Shown piece by piece: positions 36,947 to 47,463 of a stretch of DNA of 64,000 bases (its first letter is position 1; every line of letters starts with the position of its first letter). Both the position numbers and the translations under genes were made by a program. This stretch comes from JACXTP01 sp963789555. Lineage in GTDB: Archaea; Thermoplasmatota; Thermoplasmata; Methanomassiliicoccales; UBA472. The stretch is taken from positions 186,001 through 250,000 of the forward strand of contig CAWBKY010000009.1 of NCBI GenBank assembly GCA_963789555.1, written 5' to 3'. The notes under the pieces are model-generated. The model was given only the letters and a program-made list of their open reading frames with translations. It did not search any database and was not told the DNA's origin.

Positions 36947-38474
36947 ATGCAGAAAAAGAAGGATTGGCTGATGGGGGCAGACCATACGAAGGAATTTCAC
37001 ATCATCACCCAAGAATGTTCAATTTCTTCACCAGCCCGGGTGGTCAACTCCTGAATAGTCCGAGGCACGGCCGGAGGGGGCAAGACCACATTGGCTCTAC
37101 AAGTGATGGAAAATCTGGCCCATATCGAAGAAAAGGGATTCTATTTCTCAACACGTGTCTCAGACCAAGCGCTCCTCCAGCATTTTCCCTGGTTGGAGGA
37201 TGGAGCAGCCATGGGAATGTCCTTCACCGCCAATAAGGTACAGAAAGGCAACGCGAAGTGCCGAAGAGCCGTGGCGACTGAGCCGAGAGCTTAAAGGCCT
37301 AGGGGAACAGCCAGCAGCCAGGTGCGCCTAAGAAGGAGATGTCCGTTTCCCATGGAAGGGACCTGGGCGAACTAGAGAGCCTCTACGAGCTGGTAGAGAA
37401 GCATGCTCCGGCCCGGAGCGCTCATAGTCATCGACAGCATCGATGCCTTGGCGGAACGCTATGGCATGACGTTCTCCTTCCTTAATCCCGCCTGCAGAAG
37501 GACCTGGTGGAAGGCTACGGTTCCCGGAGCAGCCTATTACGTCATCGAGAACACCGAGCAATCCTTGGACTATCTAGGTGATGGTGTCGTCATCGTCTCC
37601 CGCGGCGAGTTCAGCCGGCGCGGGATGCAGGGAGATCGAGATACTGAAATTGCGGGGATGTGAGATAAGACAGCCGAAATATATTTTCACCCTCAAGGGG
37701 GGCAGGATCCAAACTTTTGGATACGCTGTGGAGAACCAGGTGTCCCCGGGGAACAACGGTTGGATTCACCTGGAAGAGGACAACGATGGCCGGGTCTCCG
37801 GCGGCATGGGGATGGACCGGGCTCACCAATGGCGGTCTGGAACGAGGGTGCGATGGTGCACATAGAGCTGGGCGGGGGGGTCCCATCCAACATCAGCAGG
37901 GGGCCTCATCGAGCAGTCAATCGTGGCTAACTTCGCCACATTGCGCCGTGGCGTCATCTGGGTCCCGCTGCGGAAGGTCGAGCCCGGACGCGGTGCGGGC
38001 ACAGATGGCATCCCTCATCAGCAAGGAGCAGTTCGAGAGATATCTTGCGGATTCCAGATGGCCTCCCCGGTGGTGGAAACGTCCTCCTCATCATGCCCGT
38101 AGAAGGTGGCCAACGCGGGGACGACCTGAAATGGAAGACGATCTCCTATGCCCTTAGCGGTAGCGACGTCCATCACTTGCCTCCTCGGCTTCGATACGCT
38201 GGAGTCAAATCTGGAGAGAAGGTGATGGACCAGCTACCCGAGCTACTTGGGACGATGAAGCGGAACAATGGGATATGCGTGTGCATCACTTCCCCCTGCA
38301 TCGAAATCCAAGGATAGGCGTTCTCAGGGACCTGGCAAACATCCATGTCAAGATGGAACGCATTGGCGGTACCATCGTAATCTATGGAGAGGAACCGTTC
38401 ACTGAATGCAACGCCTTGGAGATAGAGGAAGGCGACCTAAAGGCGGAAAGGTGTCGCTCACCCCGATCGTGTGA
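36947..38474 (+). pseudogene. GvpD-like P-loop ATPase, many indels
   Basis: Segments in all three frames give FNFFTSPGGQLL, a Walker A region (GTAGGGKTTLALQVMENL), FYFSTRVSDQALLQHFPWL, ALIVIDSIDALAERYG, YYVIENTEQSLDYLGDGVV, LRGCEIRQPKYIFTL and a second half with NIHVKMERIGGTIVIYGEEP. This is the layout of archaeal GvpD-type proteins (RecA/KaiC-like ATPase). In haloarchaea GvpD represses gas-vesicle genes; elsewhere the role is unknown, and no gvp genes are seen here. It ends with VSLTPIV at 38472-38474, ten bases before the next ATG. Confidence 0.65.
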
Positions 38475-38483
38475 GGTGGAAGG

Positions 38484-39177
38484 ATGATCAAGGCATCGTT
38501 ACCAGACATGTGCTCCGTCCTCATGATCGGCTCCCCCGGCATCGGCATGCTGGAATTCAACATCGGCCTGGCCAAGGATTACCTGGACGCGGGAGAGGCC
38601 GTGGTCTTCGTCACCATGGACCTTCTTCCAGGCAATGTGATAGCGCTGATGCGGAGCTTCGGAATAGAGACCGAGAAGGTGCTTGGACGGAAATTGTTCA
38701 TCATCGATTACCACACCAGCCTGCTTGGGGCCACGGACGAGAGGGACAGCTACTCCAGGCGGGGTGAGGCCCGGAGGTGGGGGACATTGAAGGCATCATA
38801 TTCAATGTCGGCAGAGATCGTCAACGAATATGGGAAACCGGTGCGCATCTTCTGTTATACCTTTATTGCCCACGTTGTTCCTCTATAATCAGAGCAACGT
38901 GGGGGTGAAGTTCTTCCAGAAATCAGCAGCTCACGGGTGAGGAACGAGTTAGGTACGGCGGTCTTCTCCATTCACGACGGTGTGCATGATGAGCGCACTG
39001 TCAACCACCTCATGGCCATCGCTGACGGCGTGATGGAACTGAAGTTCGACGATGAGCTGAACCGGACGCATGAGGGTCCGCCACATGCGCGGCATCCCTG
39101 CCACCAATCAATGGATACCATTCGAGATAAGGGCGAACGGCAACGGGCATGCCCACCCGCTGCTAGAATGGCACTAG
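38484..39177 (+). pseudogene. RAD55/KaiC-like RecA-superfamily protein with altered P-loop, indels
   Basis: Starts 10 bases after the GvpD-like gene behind GAGGTGGA. The N-terminal frame has CSVLMIGSPGIGMLEFNIGL, where the Walker A lysine position is Met. VVFVTMDLLPGNVIALMRSF and KLFIIDYHTSLLGATDE follow. After two compensating shifts near 38860-38925 come LYNQSNVGVKFFQ and RNELGTAVFSIHDGVHDERT. A final shift leads to RHMRGIPATNQWIPFEIR and a His-rich end at 39177. Similar RAD55-like proteins pair with regulators in archaea. Function unknown. Confidence 0.6.
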
Positions 39178-39386
39178 TACTCGCCCTCTCCTTCCTGGAT
39201 GACGCCGTAAAGGGAGCGTTCCAGCTCTTTGATGGATTGTTTGGTGGCGCGGGAGTAGATGTCGCATTTCAGCTTTGGGCTGACCACCATCTCCTTCTTC
39301 CGGCAATAGATCAACTTCCCGCCCAGTCCGAGCTCGGGCCGGTTCTCCCGGTGCAGGCAGGTACAACAGAGAGGATTCTCGTTCAT
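39174..39386 (-). CDS. Small cysteine-rich protein
   Basis: Encodes 70 residues. Four cysteines in CCTC...C...C arrangement (Cys7, Cys8, Cys10 and later Cys28 and Cys41) suggest zinc binding. The C-terminal part is SRATKQSIKELERSLYG. No named family. It is downstream of glpC on the same strand with about 30 bases between, and its 3' end is convergent with the RAD55-like gene. Confidence 0.5.
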   Translation of the reverse strand: MNENPLCCTCLHRENRPELGLGGKLIYCRKKEMVVSPKLKCDIYSRATKQSIKELERSLYGVIQEGEGEY

Positions 39387-39415
39387 TCCGTTGCCAAAGA
39401 ATATCTGGAGCTATT

Positions 39416-40463
39416 TTAGTGTTGCCCTGGGAATCTCAGCCTGGAGGCGATGAGCTGGGTCAATTCCATCACCTCGATCCCTCCTGGACGGCGCAGGTTC
39501 ACGGCACAGAAGGGGCAGGCGGCGGTGATGGCCTGAGCGCCACAGGAGATCGCGTTATCGACCTTGCGGGCGGCCATGCGGCCCGCCACCTCTGGGTAGC
39601 CGGAGAGCAGCGACCCGCCGGCACCGCAGCATACCGTCTCATCACCGGTCGATACCAGTTCGATGCCTGGCACTTCCGATAGCAGCTCATAGCGTCCTTT
39701 CCTTGGTGTGGGGCCCCACGCCGCGGGACAGATGGCAGGCATGATGCACGGCCAGCCGAATGGTCTGCGCACCAGGTCTGAACCTCATCCCTTTGGTCCC
39801 GGTGACCTCGGTGAGGAACTCGGTGATGTGCAACGCCTCCAAGCCATATCCTTCCACCAACTGGACCGTGCAACCGGGGCAGGAGGTGACCACCTGGTCA
39901 TATCTCTCCAGTATCTTCAGGTTGGCATCCATGAGCCGCTCGCGCCTGCGTTCGTCCCCGAGCTTGGACAGGGGCGACCCGCAGCAGACCAACCCGCTTG
40001 GCACCTCGACCTTGGCTCCAGCTGCCTCCAGCAGTCCCAGGGAGCCGTCCATGGTCTCCACCTCGCGCTGCGAGGCGATGCATCCAGGGAAATAGGCGAT
40101 CTTGGCCCGAGGCGTGGACCCCTCCCCGACCTTTCGAACCGGTTCGATCGACAGCCCATAACGGTCGATGTTGCCCAATAACCTTTCATGGCCAGGGCGG
40201 ACCCTGACGTTCGGATAGAGGGACGCCCTCATGTCCAACATCGCTTTGGGAAGCGGTATGCGGGAAGGGCAGGCCTCTGCGCAGCGCTCGCACATGGAAC
40301 AGAGCCAGGCCACCTCCGCTATGGCAACGCTGGAAGGACCGAAGCGAGGCGCGTCCACGGCGATGGTGCGGGGCCCGGGGAATGCCATCTCCCCGACCTC
40401 GGCCACCACTGGGCAGGCGCGGACGCAGCTGCTGCACTTCACGCAACGGTCCGTTCCCGGCAT
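39416..40463 (-). CDS. glpC: Anaerobic glycerol-3-phosphate dehydrogenase subunit C (GlpC-like), one frameshift
   Basis: From the ATG at 40463. Two [4Fe-4S] motifs are near the N terminus (CVKCSSCVRACP and CSMCERCAEACP). CCG domains follow (FPGCIAS, CCGSPLSKLG, CPGCTVQLV). A shift near 39710 carries HHACHLSRGVGPHTK into YELLSEVPGIELVSTGDE and CCGAGGSLL. Joined length is about 349 residues, slightly short of bacterial GlpC. GlpC passes electrons from GlpAB to the membrane quinone or another acceptor. Last gene of a glpABC operon. Confidence 0.85.
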
Positions 40464-41612
40464 CAGAGCGCCTCCTCGATGGCACGGCAAGCGGCCAAGG
40501 CGGTCGTCAGGCAGGCTCCAAGCCCGAATCCGTTGGCGAAGTTCAAGCCGGGCAGCGCCGCTCCAGCGACCAGCACCTGGTCCGTCCTCGCCCCTTTCCT
40601 GACCGACCGGAAATTGGGATCGCAGGCTATGCCAGAGTGCGTCGCCCTGTCAAAGGTCGACGAGCCTGCGGCAACGTTCCTGATGTCGAAGAACGATAGG
40701 GGATCGATGACGTCACGACCCAAGATGTCCAGTCCGCCCCCGACCACATTCCCGCCGCAGAACAACATCATCGCGGCCTGGACCTCGACCTGCCGCAATC
40801 CGGACCGACAAAGGGCGATCACATCGCCATCCTTCAGATCGATCCTTTCCAGGAGCGTTCCGTTCAGGTCCCTCGCTCCAGCCTCAAGCGCCGCCCTCCC
40901 GAATGATCCCACGAGAGAGCGGCCGGGTAGGGAAAGCGGGGTTATTGCCTCGCAAAGTCGCTTGCCCACCTCGTCCGCAAGATCCCTCCAGGCCCTATCA
41001 TGACCTCCCCTTTGCGTGAACGGCGGGAGCACCACCAGATCGGCATCGATCCCTTGGAGGAACTCGGACAAGGCATCCATGGGAATGCCTGATCCCATGG
41101 TTCATCTCGATGTGAGGGCGATGAGATTCTGCCGGGACGGGAGCGGCCCAAGATGAGGATGCTTCCACCCCCGCCTCGCTCCTCAGCATTTCGCTGAATA
41201 GGCCAGGGTCGAGGTCCTTGTTGCCGTGGAGCCCAAGGGCCGCCACCTTCGCACCTCGAATGGTAACGATATCATGTCTGGATGAGGTGGACGGCGCATA
41301 GTTCGTCCTCATTATCGTGCCCAAGTTCGTGACCAGCGCCATCCTCTTCTCGGAGCTGCCCTCCCAGGTGCACGGTCCAACGGACAGGGACTTCCCGTAT
41401 CCTTTGGTCCACCCTGTCGAGGGCCTCTCGCATGCAACCCATCGTCCAGACCGAGGTCCCCTCCACCACTCCGCCTCCTCAGGGAATGTGATGCAACCGG
41501 TGGACATCTCGCTGCTCGGCGTGCCGTTCCCGACCAGCAATACCTCATGGCCAGTGCTGGCCAGTTCGATCGCGGCGAAGAGCCCGGTGGCTCCATGGCC
41601 CACGACGATCAC
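40463..41612 (-). CDS. glpB: Anaerobic glycerol-3-phosphate dehydrogenase subunit B (GlpB-like), frameshifted
   Basis: A GTG at 41612 opens IVVGHGATGLFAAIELASTG, the FAD dinucleotide-binding motif, with TPSSEMSTGCITF next. A shift near 41090 continues MDALSEFLQGIDADLVVLPP, then NVVGGGLDILGRDVIDPL and GACLTTALAACRAI at the C terminus. It overlaps glpC by one base. A start a few codons further upstream is possible, but the frame is interrupted there. Family assignment rests on the FAD motifs and the operon. Confidence 0.78.
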
Positions 41613-41639
41613 CTCGGTATCGAATGGCAGGGAGGCGCC

Positions 41640-43220
41640 TCATCGGCATCGCTCCTCTCTGGTGGAGAACCCGTATACCCCTCTCAGCAGATCGGCGCGG
41701 AACAGCTCCTGGCGGAGCTGGTCCCCTTCCAATACCGGGGCGATGCCTCGATATCGGTCACAGAGGAACCGGGACATGGCCTCGCGGGGATCGCCGCACT
41801 TGTCGCCTAAGGCCGTGAGCATGGCGATGCTGCATCCCGTTCCTTGGCAGTAACCCATTCCGGCACGGGTCCGCCGCATGAGGTCGGACAGGTCCACCAC
41901 ATCCTCTTGGGCGGCAAAGTGCTCCAGCTCGAAGCGGACCACCTGCTCGCAGCTGCACGCGATCGACCGGGCCGAACGAGATCCCAAGGCCCTGGCCCGC
42001 ATCGCTTCCGGTAGCCGTCCATAGCGCCGTTGCAGCTGCGATGCCGGTAAGGAATGGAGGCCAAGGTCGGAAATGTCCTCGCCCCTCTCCACCAATGGTT
42101 CTACCGCCGTCCTGCAAGGGCCGGTGGTCCCGAGCTCGGCGGCGAGAAGGTCGGAAAGATGCTCCGCCATCGAGCGGTAGGTGGTCAGCTTGCCCCCGAC
42201 TATGCTGAAGAAGTTGTCCAACCCATCGTCGGTGTGCTCGAATATCTGATAGGAGCGGCTCGCCCGACGACCATCGCCGAGATCGCGCACCAAGGGCCTG
42301 ACGCTGGCATAGGCCCGGATGGGGCGGCACTGGGTAAGTCCCGGCACCATCTGGGAAGCCTCCCTCATCAGCAGCCCGACCTCTTCATCCCCCACCTTGG
42401 CCGAGCGTGGGTCGTGGATAGGACGGGAGGTGGTCCCCAAAACCATACTGGTCCGGTTGGGGACGACGATATCGCCGTCGGATGGGGGACGGAGCCGGTT
42501 CACCAGCGTGTTCACCAATCTTCCGCTCATGACCAGGAGGGCCCCGCAATCCTTCGACAGCTCGACATGGCATCGGGCCATCTTGGCCACCTCATCGGAC
42601 CATGCCCCTGCCGCGTTGACCACCAGCTCGGGCCTGATGGTCGAGACCTGCCCATTTCGACGGTCCTTGTATCGGACCTCGACGATCCTTTCCCCCTCCC
42701 TCACCAATCTCGATAACGGGCGAATGGTTGTGAACGATGGCTCCCAAGGCCCGGGCGGATTGAACGTTCGCCAATACCAATTGGAAAGGGTCGATGGAAG
42801 CATCCCTGACCTGGAACCCCCCCTCCACCAGCGGGGAGATCATCGGCTCGAATTCCAGAACCTCTTCGCGGGTCAGGCGCTGTGCGGGTACGCCGGAGTC
42901 GTCGACAGCCCCTTTCGAACCTGGTCGACATAGTCGCCATCATCGTTCGGCAACTGTATGAACAGACCGCCCAGGTCCTCAATGCAATGCCAGGCGATGT
43001 TGCGGAGCACCTCGCACTCCTGAGCGCATTCCCTGGCCGACTCCTGGTCACGCACCACGTAACGAGCCCCGCTATGGAGCAGCCCATGGTTCCCCCCGCT
43101 GGCACCACCGGAGAAGTCGCCCTTCTCCAGGAGCATCACGGAAGCCCCGCGCATGGCCATGTCGCGGGCGATGCCCGCTCCCGTGGCCCCGCCGCCGATG
43201 ATGAGGACGTCTACGCGCAT
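41640..43220 (-). CDS. glpA: Anaerobic glycerol-3-phosphate dehydrogenase subunit A (GlpA-like), frameshifted
   Basis: N terminus from 43220: MRVDVLIIGGGATGAGIARD and GASGGNHGLLHSGARYV, the GlpA/GlpD FAD signature. Two shifts near 42860 and 42710 lead to PELVVNAAGAWSD, the SIVGGKLTTYRSMAEHL motif and a BFD-like [2Fe-2S] cysteine region near the C terminus (ACSCEQVV, then GMGYCQGTGC). Joined length is about 526 residues. Oxidises sn-glycerol-3-phosphate to dihydroxyacetone phosphate. No glycerol kinase or transporter is in the window. Confidence 0.88.
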
Positions 43221-43295
43221 CGAGAGCTCGCCTCCTGAGCAGAAATGGAGAGGGACGACATGGATGGGACGCCCAACAGCTTAAGAAAATATAAA

Positions 43296-43373
43296 TGGTA
43301 GCGGGGGGTCGATTTGAACGACCGGTCTCCGGGTTATGAGCCCGACGGGATGTCCTGGCTACCCCACCCCGCT
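43296..43373 (-). tRNA. tRNA-Met (CAT), initiator type
   Basis: Read on the minus strand, the acceptor stem is AGCGGGG paired with CCCCGCT, giving A1:U72. The D-arm has GGGGTAGCCAGG. The anticodon arm is CGGGCTCATAACCCG with CAT and three G:C pairs. The T-arm contains GTTCAAATC, and the 3' CCA is encoded at 43296-43298. A1:U72 and the GGG/CCC anticodon stem are the marks of archaeal initiator tRNA. A TATA box lies about 30 bases upstream. No intron is seen. Confidence 0.92.
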
Positions 43374-43400
43374 ATGTGGAAGGCTCCTATCGGACATGCC

Positions 43401-43410
43401 TTATTTAAAA
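43401..43410 (-). promoter_or_regulatory. TATA box of the initiator tRNA gene
   Basis: TTTTAAATAA on the minus strand ends about 28 bases upstream of the tRNA 5' end at 43373, the expected archaeal distance. It also lies just past the stop codon of the SCP2-like gene. Confidence 0.65.
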
Positions 43411-43421
43411 CCTTTTGACGG

Positions 43422-43776
43422 TCAGAACAGGTTCCTCAACCGCATCACGTCCTCCATGGAGCCTTTGACACGGATCTTGCGCAAGCGCGTAGGCCTTCAT
43501 GACCTTCATCTTGCCAGTGTAGAGGTCCTCCACCGTTTGAGGGTCGGAAGTGATGAGGATGTCTGGACCATCCGCCATCCCATCGCAGAGCTGATCGATG
43601 TGAGCGTCCTTCAGTATGAAATGGTAGGATTCGCAACCGAGGTCGATGTTGACGCATTTCTTGATGCCAAGAAGCTCCTGCCTGAGGTTGGGGTCGCATT
43701 CGACCTTTTTGTGGAAACGATTAATGGTGTCCTGAACGGAGGTTTGGATGACATGTTCTTCACTCCCAATCGCTGA
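43422..43776 (-). CDS. SCP2-like sterol-carrier domain protein, frameshifted
   Basis: Reading frames on the minus strand give TSVQDTINRFHKKVECDPNL, GCESYHFILKDAHID, ADGPDILITSDPQTVEDLYT and GKMKVMKAYA. After one shift near 43490, the end is KIRVKGSMEDVMRLRNLF. The pattern of a negatively framed lipid-binding pocket and the TSDPQT...GKMKVMKAYA..IRVKGSMED tail is SCP2. Start not resolved because the N-terminal frame lacks a clear start codon next to the rnhB stop. Ligand unknown. Confidence 0.7.
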
Positions 43777-44412
43777 GCTTGGACACCTTGCTGTCCGAAC
43801 TCAGTTTCCTGATGTTCTTCCAGGATTCCCTGGTGTGTGGCGGAAGACTCCCATGCTCTTTAAGGTAACCCTCTACGAAATCATTAGTCCGCTTATCTCC
43901 ACAGTAACCGCTCATCCCTACTATGCTGAATGAACGGCATATCCGTTCCATCTCCTCATCCCGCACCGTCTTGGCGATTATGGAGGCGGCAGATACCACT
44001 GGATAGATGTCGTCCGCTTTGTGCTTGGCCACCAATCGAGGATGGCATCTCGGCTTGGAGCCGACCGTCCTGGCGAACCTGGCCTCGTTCGTGTCGCAGG
44101 CGTCCAGGAAGGCCTCGGTGGGGGCGATTCGGTCCAGGAGTAGCGAACAGCTCGGCCTCGAGCTCGTTAAGGCTGTTCTCCCGAGCGTCGATTCTCTTCT
44201 GCCGGGACCACCCTTACCTCCACCCTCGCCATCTCACGGATCTGAACGGAAAGCTCGATTCGTTTCGTGGGGGGCAGCTTCTTGGAGTCCTTGACCCCGA
44301 TCTTTCGCAATGGGGCGTCATCGGCTATGGCCACGGCTGCCACCACCAAAGGCCCCATGGCCGGGCCTCTCCCCGCCTCGTCCACCCCGCAAAGCACGAC
44401 CCTGAGTGTCAT
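43760..44412 (-). CDS. rnhB: Ribonuclease HII, frameshifted
   Basis: The start at 44412 gives MTLRVVLCGVDEAGRGPAMG with the catalytic Asp-Glu of GVDEAGRGP, then KIGVKDSKKLPP. After shifts between about 44050 and 44200 the last frame continues ADDIYPVVSAASIIAKTVRD and SGYCGDKRTNDFVEGYL. Joined length is about 217 residues, the archaeal norm. Cleaves RNA in RNA-DNA hybrids. It is divergent from the DUF362 gene and overlaps the start region of the SCP2-like gene. Confidence 0.88.
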
Positions 44413-44482
44413 CGCTTCATATTAATGGCTCACATTCAGGCCAAACCTGATATCATCGGCCGTCGGTTCGGTGTTCGATACC

Positions 44483-45576
44483 ATGGCAGATGTTTTCTTC
44501 GCCGACCTGCGGACAGAGAGCGAGAAGGACAATGTGCCCAACAAGATCGGGCGCCTGTTCAAGAAGGCCGGCCTGGATGGCACGTTCAGCAAGGGGGACC
44601 TGGTCGGAGTCAAGACCCATTTTGGGGAGAGAGGGAACACCGCCTTCCTCCGACCGCAGTACCTGGCCAAGGTGGTCGACCTCGTCGCCGCCAACGGGGG
44701 CAGGCCGTTCCTCACCGACAGCAACACGTTGTACGTAGGGATGAGGGCCAACGCCGTCGACCATTTGGAGACCGCGGCTTTGCATGGTTTCTCCTACCCG
44801 GTGGTCAACGCACCGGTGGTCATCGCCGATGGCCTCAAGGGCAAGGACGAGGCCGTGATCGATGTCAATCTGAAACGATGCCGGTCCATCCGAGTGGGTT
44901 CGGCGGCAATGCAAGCGGACAGCATCATGTGCGTCTCCCATTTGAAGGGGCATATGCTCACCGGCTTCGGTGGCGCAATGAAGAACCTGGGCATGGGCTT
45001 CGGCTCCCGGGCGGGCAAGCTGGACATGCACATGGAGGTGACCCCCCAGGTCAAAAAGGACAAGTGCCGGGGCTGCGGCACCTGCGTGCGCAAGTGCCCG
45101 GAACATGCCATCAAGCTTAGCAAGAGGAAGGCGATGATCGATGATGAGAAGTGCATCGGTTGCGGCGAATGTCTTGTCGTCTGCCCATACAGCGCGGTGG
45201 ACTTCGGGGACTGTTGCATGGACTCCACCGCCATACAGGAGAAGATCGCCGAATATTGCTATGGCATCATGAAAGGGCGAGAGGGTCGCTTCGGATTCAT
45301 CACCTTCATAATGGACGTGGTGCCATACTGCGATTGCGCTCCCTTCAACGACGCCCCGATCGTGCCAAACGTGGGCATCCTGGCCTCGAAGGACATAGTG
45401 GCCATCGACCAGGCGGCGGCGGACCTGGTAAACAGCTCCCCTGGGCTGAAAGGGACGAGCTGAAGAAGGGGATGAGAGCGGGGGAGGACAAGTTCAAGGC
45501 CCTGTTCGACCTGGATTGGTCCGTGCAACTGGAATATGGTGAGAGCGTGGCTTGGGCGAGCGCGAGTACGAACTGA
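44483..45576 (+). CDS. DUF362 protein with two [4Fe-4S] ferredoxin motifs, one frameshift
   Basis: From the ATG at 44483. The DUF362 domain (GVKTHFGERGNTAFLRP, SHLKGHMLTGFGGAMKNLGM) precedes a ferredoxin pair, CRGCGTCVRKCP and CIGCGECLVVCP, and a C-terminal extension. A shift near 45455 carries AADLVNSSPGLK into KAGEDKFKALFD-like sequence ending at 45576 (about 364 residues). DUF362 ferredoxin proteins are widespread in anaerobes. Partner and substrate are unknown. Confidence 0.83.
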
Positions 45577-45673
45577 CCAAGGTCTGAACAACCATGAACA
45601 TGTTTAGCTACCTAAAAAACGGTCGATGGGGCATTATTTATAAAACATCTTGAAATGAAGGGGCGGTGATAGC

Positions 45674-46554
45674 ATAGAGCTGAGCGATGTCCAGGGGAGG
45701 CGCATGACCGGTGGGTTCATGCTCACCCGGGTGGGAGTCACCGGGGTCAAGAAACCGGTGCAGGTCTGCCGCGGGGACAAGAAAGTCACTTTGATTTGCA
45801 CTATCGACGTGTTCGTCGACCTACCTTCCAGCCAGAAGGGCTCCCATCTCTCCCGAAATCTGGAGGTCATCTCCGACGTGGTGGAGCAAAGCTTGAGCAA
45901 GCTCGTGCCCGGAATCGAGGCCTTGGCCGCGATCGTCAGCAAGGACCTGCTGACCGTCACGAGTACGCGACCCATTCTGAGGCGCACGTCACCGCCCAAT
46001 ACTTTTTGGAACGCACCGTGCCGAGCGGAAGGAAGACGATGGAGTCCTACAAGCTCCTGGCCAGTGCCACCGATAAGAAGGGGAACGGCATGAAGAAGAT
46101 CGTCGGCGTCGAGGTTATCGGTATGACCGCTTGCCCCTGCGCCATGGAGACCGTGCAGGACCTGCAGAAGGGGAATCTGCGCGACAAGTCATGCGATGGG
46201 CCAAACATCACACACAACCAGCGCAACATCACCACGCTCATGATGGAGGTGCCTGAGGCCTTCGATGTGGAGGCGGACGACCTCATAGACATCGCAGAGC
46301 GGTCGTTCAGCAGCCCCACGTTCGAGATCCTGAAGCGGGCGGAGGAGGCCCAGGTGGTCATCGTCGCGCACCAGAACCCCAAGTTCGTGGAGGATGTGGT
46401 GCGAGTGAACCTCTCGCACATCTTGAAGCAGTTCACCCATCTTCCGGATGACACGGTCATCACGGTCCGGAGCGAGAGCCAGGAGTCCATCCATAAGCAC
46501 AACGCCTTCGCGGAGAGGGTCACTACCCTCGGCCAGTTGCGCTGCTGTGACTGA
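45674..46554 (+). CDS. mptA: GTP cyclohydrolase MptA (type IV, COG1469), one frameshift
   Basis: The start region is ELSDVQGRRMTGGFMLTRVG and VTGVKKPVQV, but no clear start codon is visible before it. A shift near 45962 continues SEAHVTAQYFLERTVPSG, GVEVIGMTACPCAMETVQ, HNQRNITTLMMEVPE and a normal C terminus at 46554. MptA is the Fe(II)-dependent archaeal enzyme of the first methanopterin/folate step, making 7,8-dihydroneopterin 2',3'-cyclic phosphate. The conserved Cys lies in TACPC. Confidence 0.85.
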
Positions 46555-46567
46555 TCTGGGTGTCTTC

Positions 46568-47241
46568 ATGATCGGGCGATTCAAGGCAGTGGTGTCCGAT
46601 GTCGATGGCACCATCACCGATGAGAGTAAGCACATACAGTGCAGGCATCGAGGCCTTGCGCCAGGCGCAGGAAAGGGGGCTCAATGTCATGCTGGCGAGC
46701 GGAAACGTCCTTCCTGTGGCATATGGTCTTTCGGCCTTCATCGGATTGCGAGGCCCGGTCATCGCTGAGACGGAGGCATGGTCTGTTACCAGGACCAATC
46801 TACCAATTGCAATCGGGAGATGTCCCGGAGAGGGCCTTCCATGAGCTGGAGAGGACGATGCCAGAGACCAAACGCCTCTTCACGGACAATTGGAGGACCA
46901 CCGAGGTGGGCCTACGTCGGGACCAGGACCTGATCAGGGTGCAAGAGGCATTGGCCGGCTGGGACCTGGAAATCGAGGCCACCGGTTTCGCAATACACAT
47001 CATGGAGAAGGGGCACTCCAAGATGAAGGGCGTGCAAAAGGCCTGTGAGCTGTTGGGGATCTCCCCCGCGAGGTGGTCGCGTTCGGAGATGCAGACAACG
47101 ACGTCAAGATGTTGGAGGGTTGCGGATGGCATCGCCGTGGGCAATGCCTCGCCAGCGGCCAAAGCGGCAGCGAAGTACGTCTGTCATTCCAACCAAGCGG
47201 AAGGCGTCGTGGAAGGATTGCTCATGCTGGGCCTGTTGTGA
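46568..47241 (+). CDS. HAD hydrolase, archaeal phosphoglycolate phosphatase-like, frameshifted
   Basis: The ATG at 46568 opens FKAVVSDVDGTITDE, the HAD nucleophile motif DxDGT. Motif II lies in GLNVMLASGN and motif IV in VAFGDADNDVKMLEGCG. The C-terminal part is GIAVGNASPAAKAAAKYV. At least three shifts (near 46628, 46785, 47065) separate these. Length of about 223 residues and the cap sequence fit archaeal SPP-like phosphoglycolate phosphatases. It follows mptA by 13 bases. Confidence 0.78.
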
Positions 47242-47278
47242 AGAAAAACGTATAACGGTCCAAATCCATCGTTTCGGC

Positions 47279-47461
47279 ATGGAGACCCTAGGCCTTTGCC
47301 AATACTGTTCCAGACCGGCGTGACGTTCCTGCTCGTTGTGCGGAGGTTTGTTCTGCGAGGAGCACTTCGATAAAGCGAGCGGACTATGCTACAACTGCGC
47401 CCTCAAAGTGAGGAATGGAGAAAAGAGGACGGCCAGGGACATGGACCGTCTGTTGCACTGA
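47279..47461 (+). CDS. Small zinc-finger protein, one frameshift
   Basis: About 60 residues. The start is METLGLCQYCSRPA. After one shift the reading is CSLCGGLFCEEHFDKASG and LCYNCALKVRNGEK, ending at 47461. The Cys/His spacing (CxxC, CxxC...CxxH, CxxC) is of B-box/AN1-like small archaeal zinc proteins. Function unknown. Convergent with the TPR gene, 3 bases apart. Confidence 0.55.
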
Positions 47462-47463
47462 AC

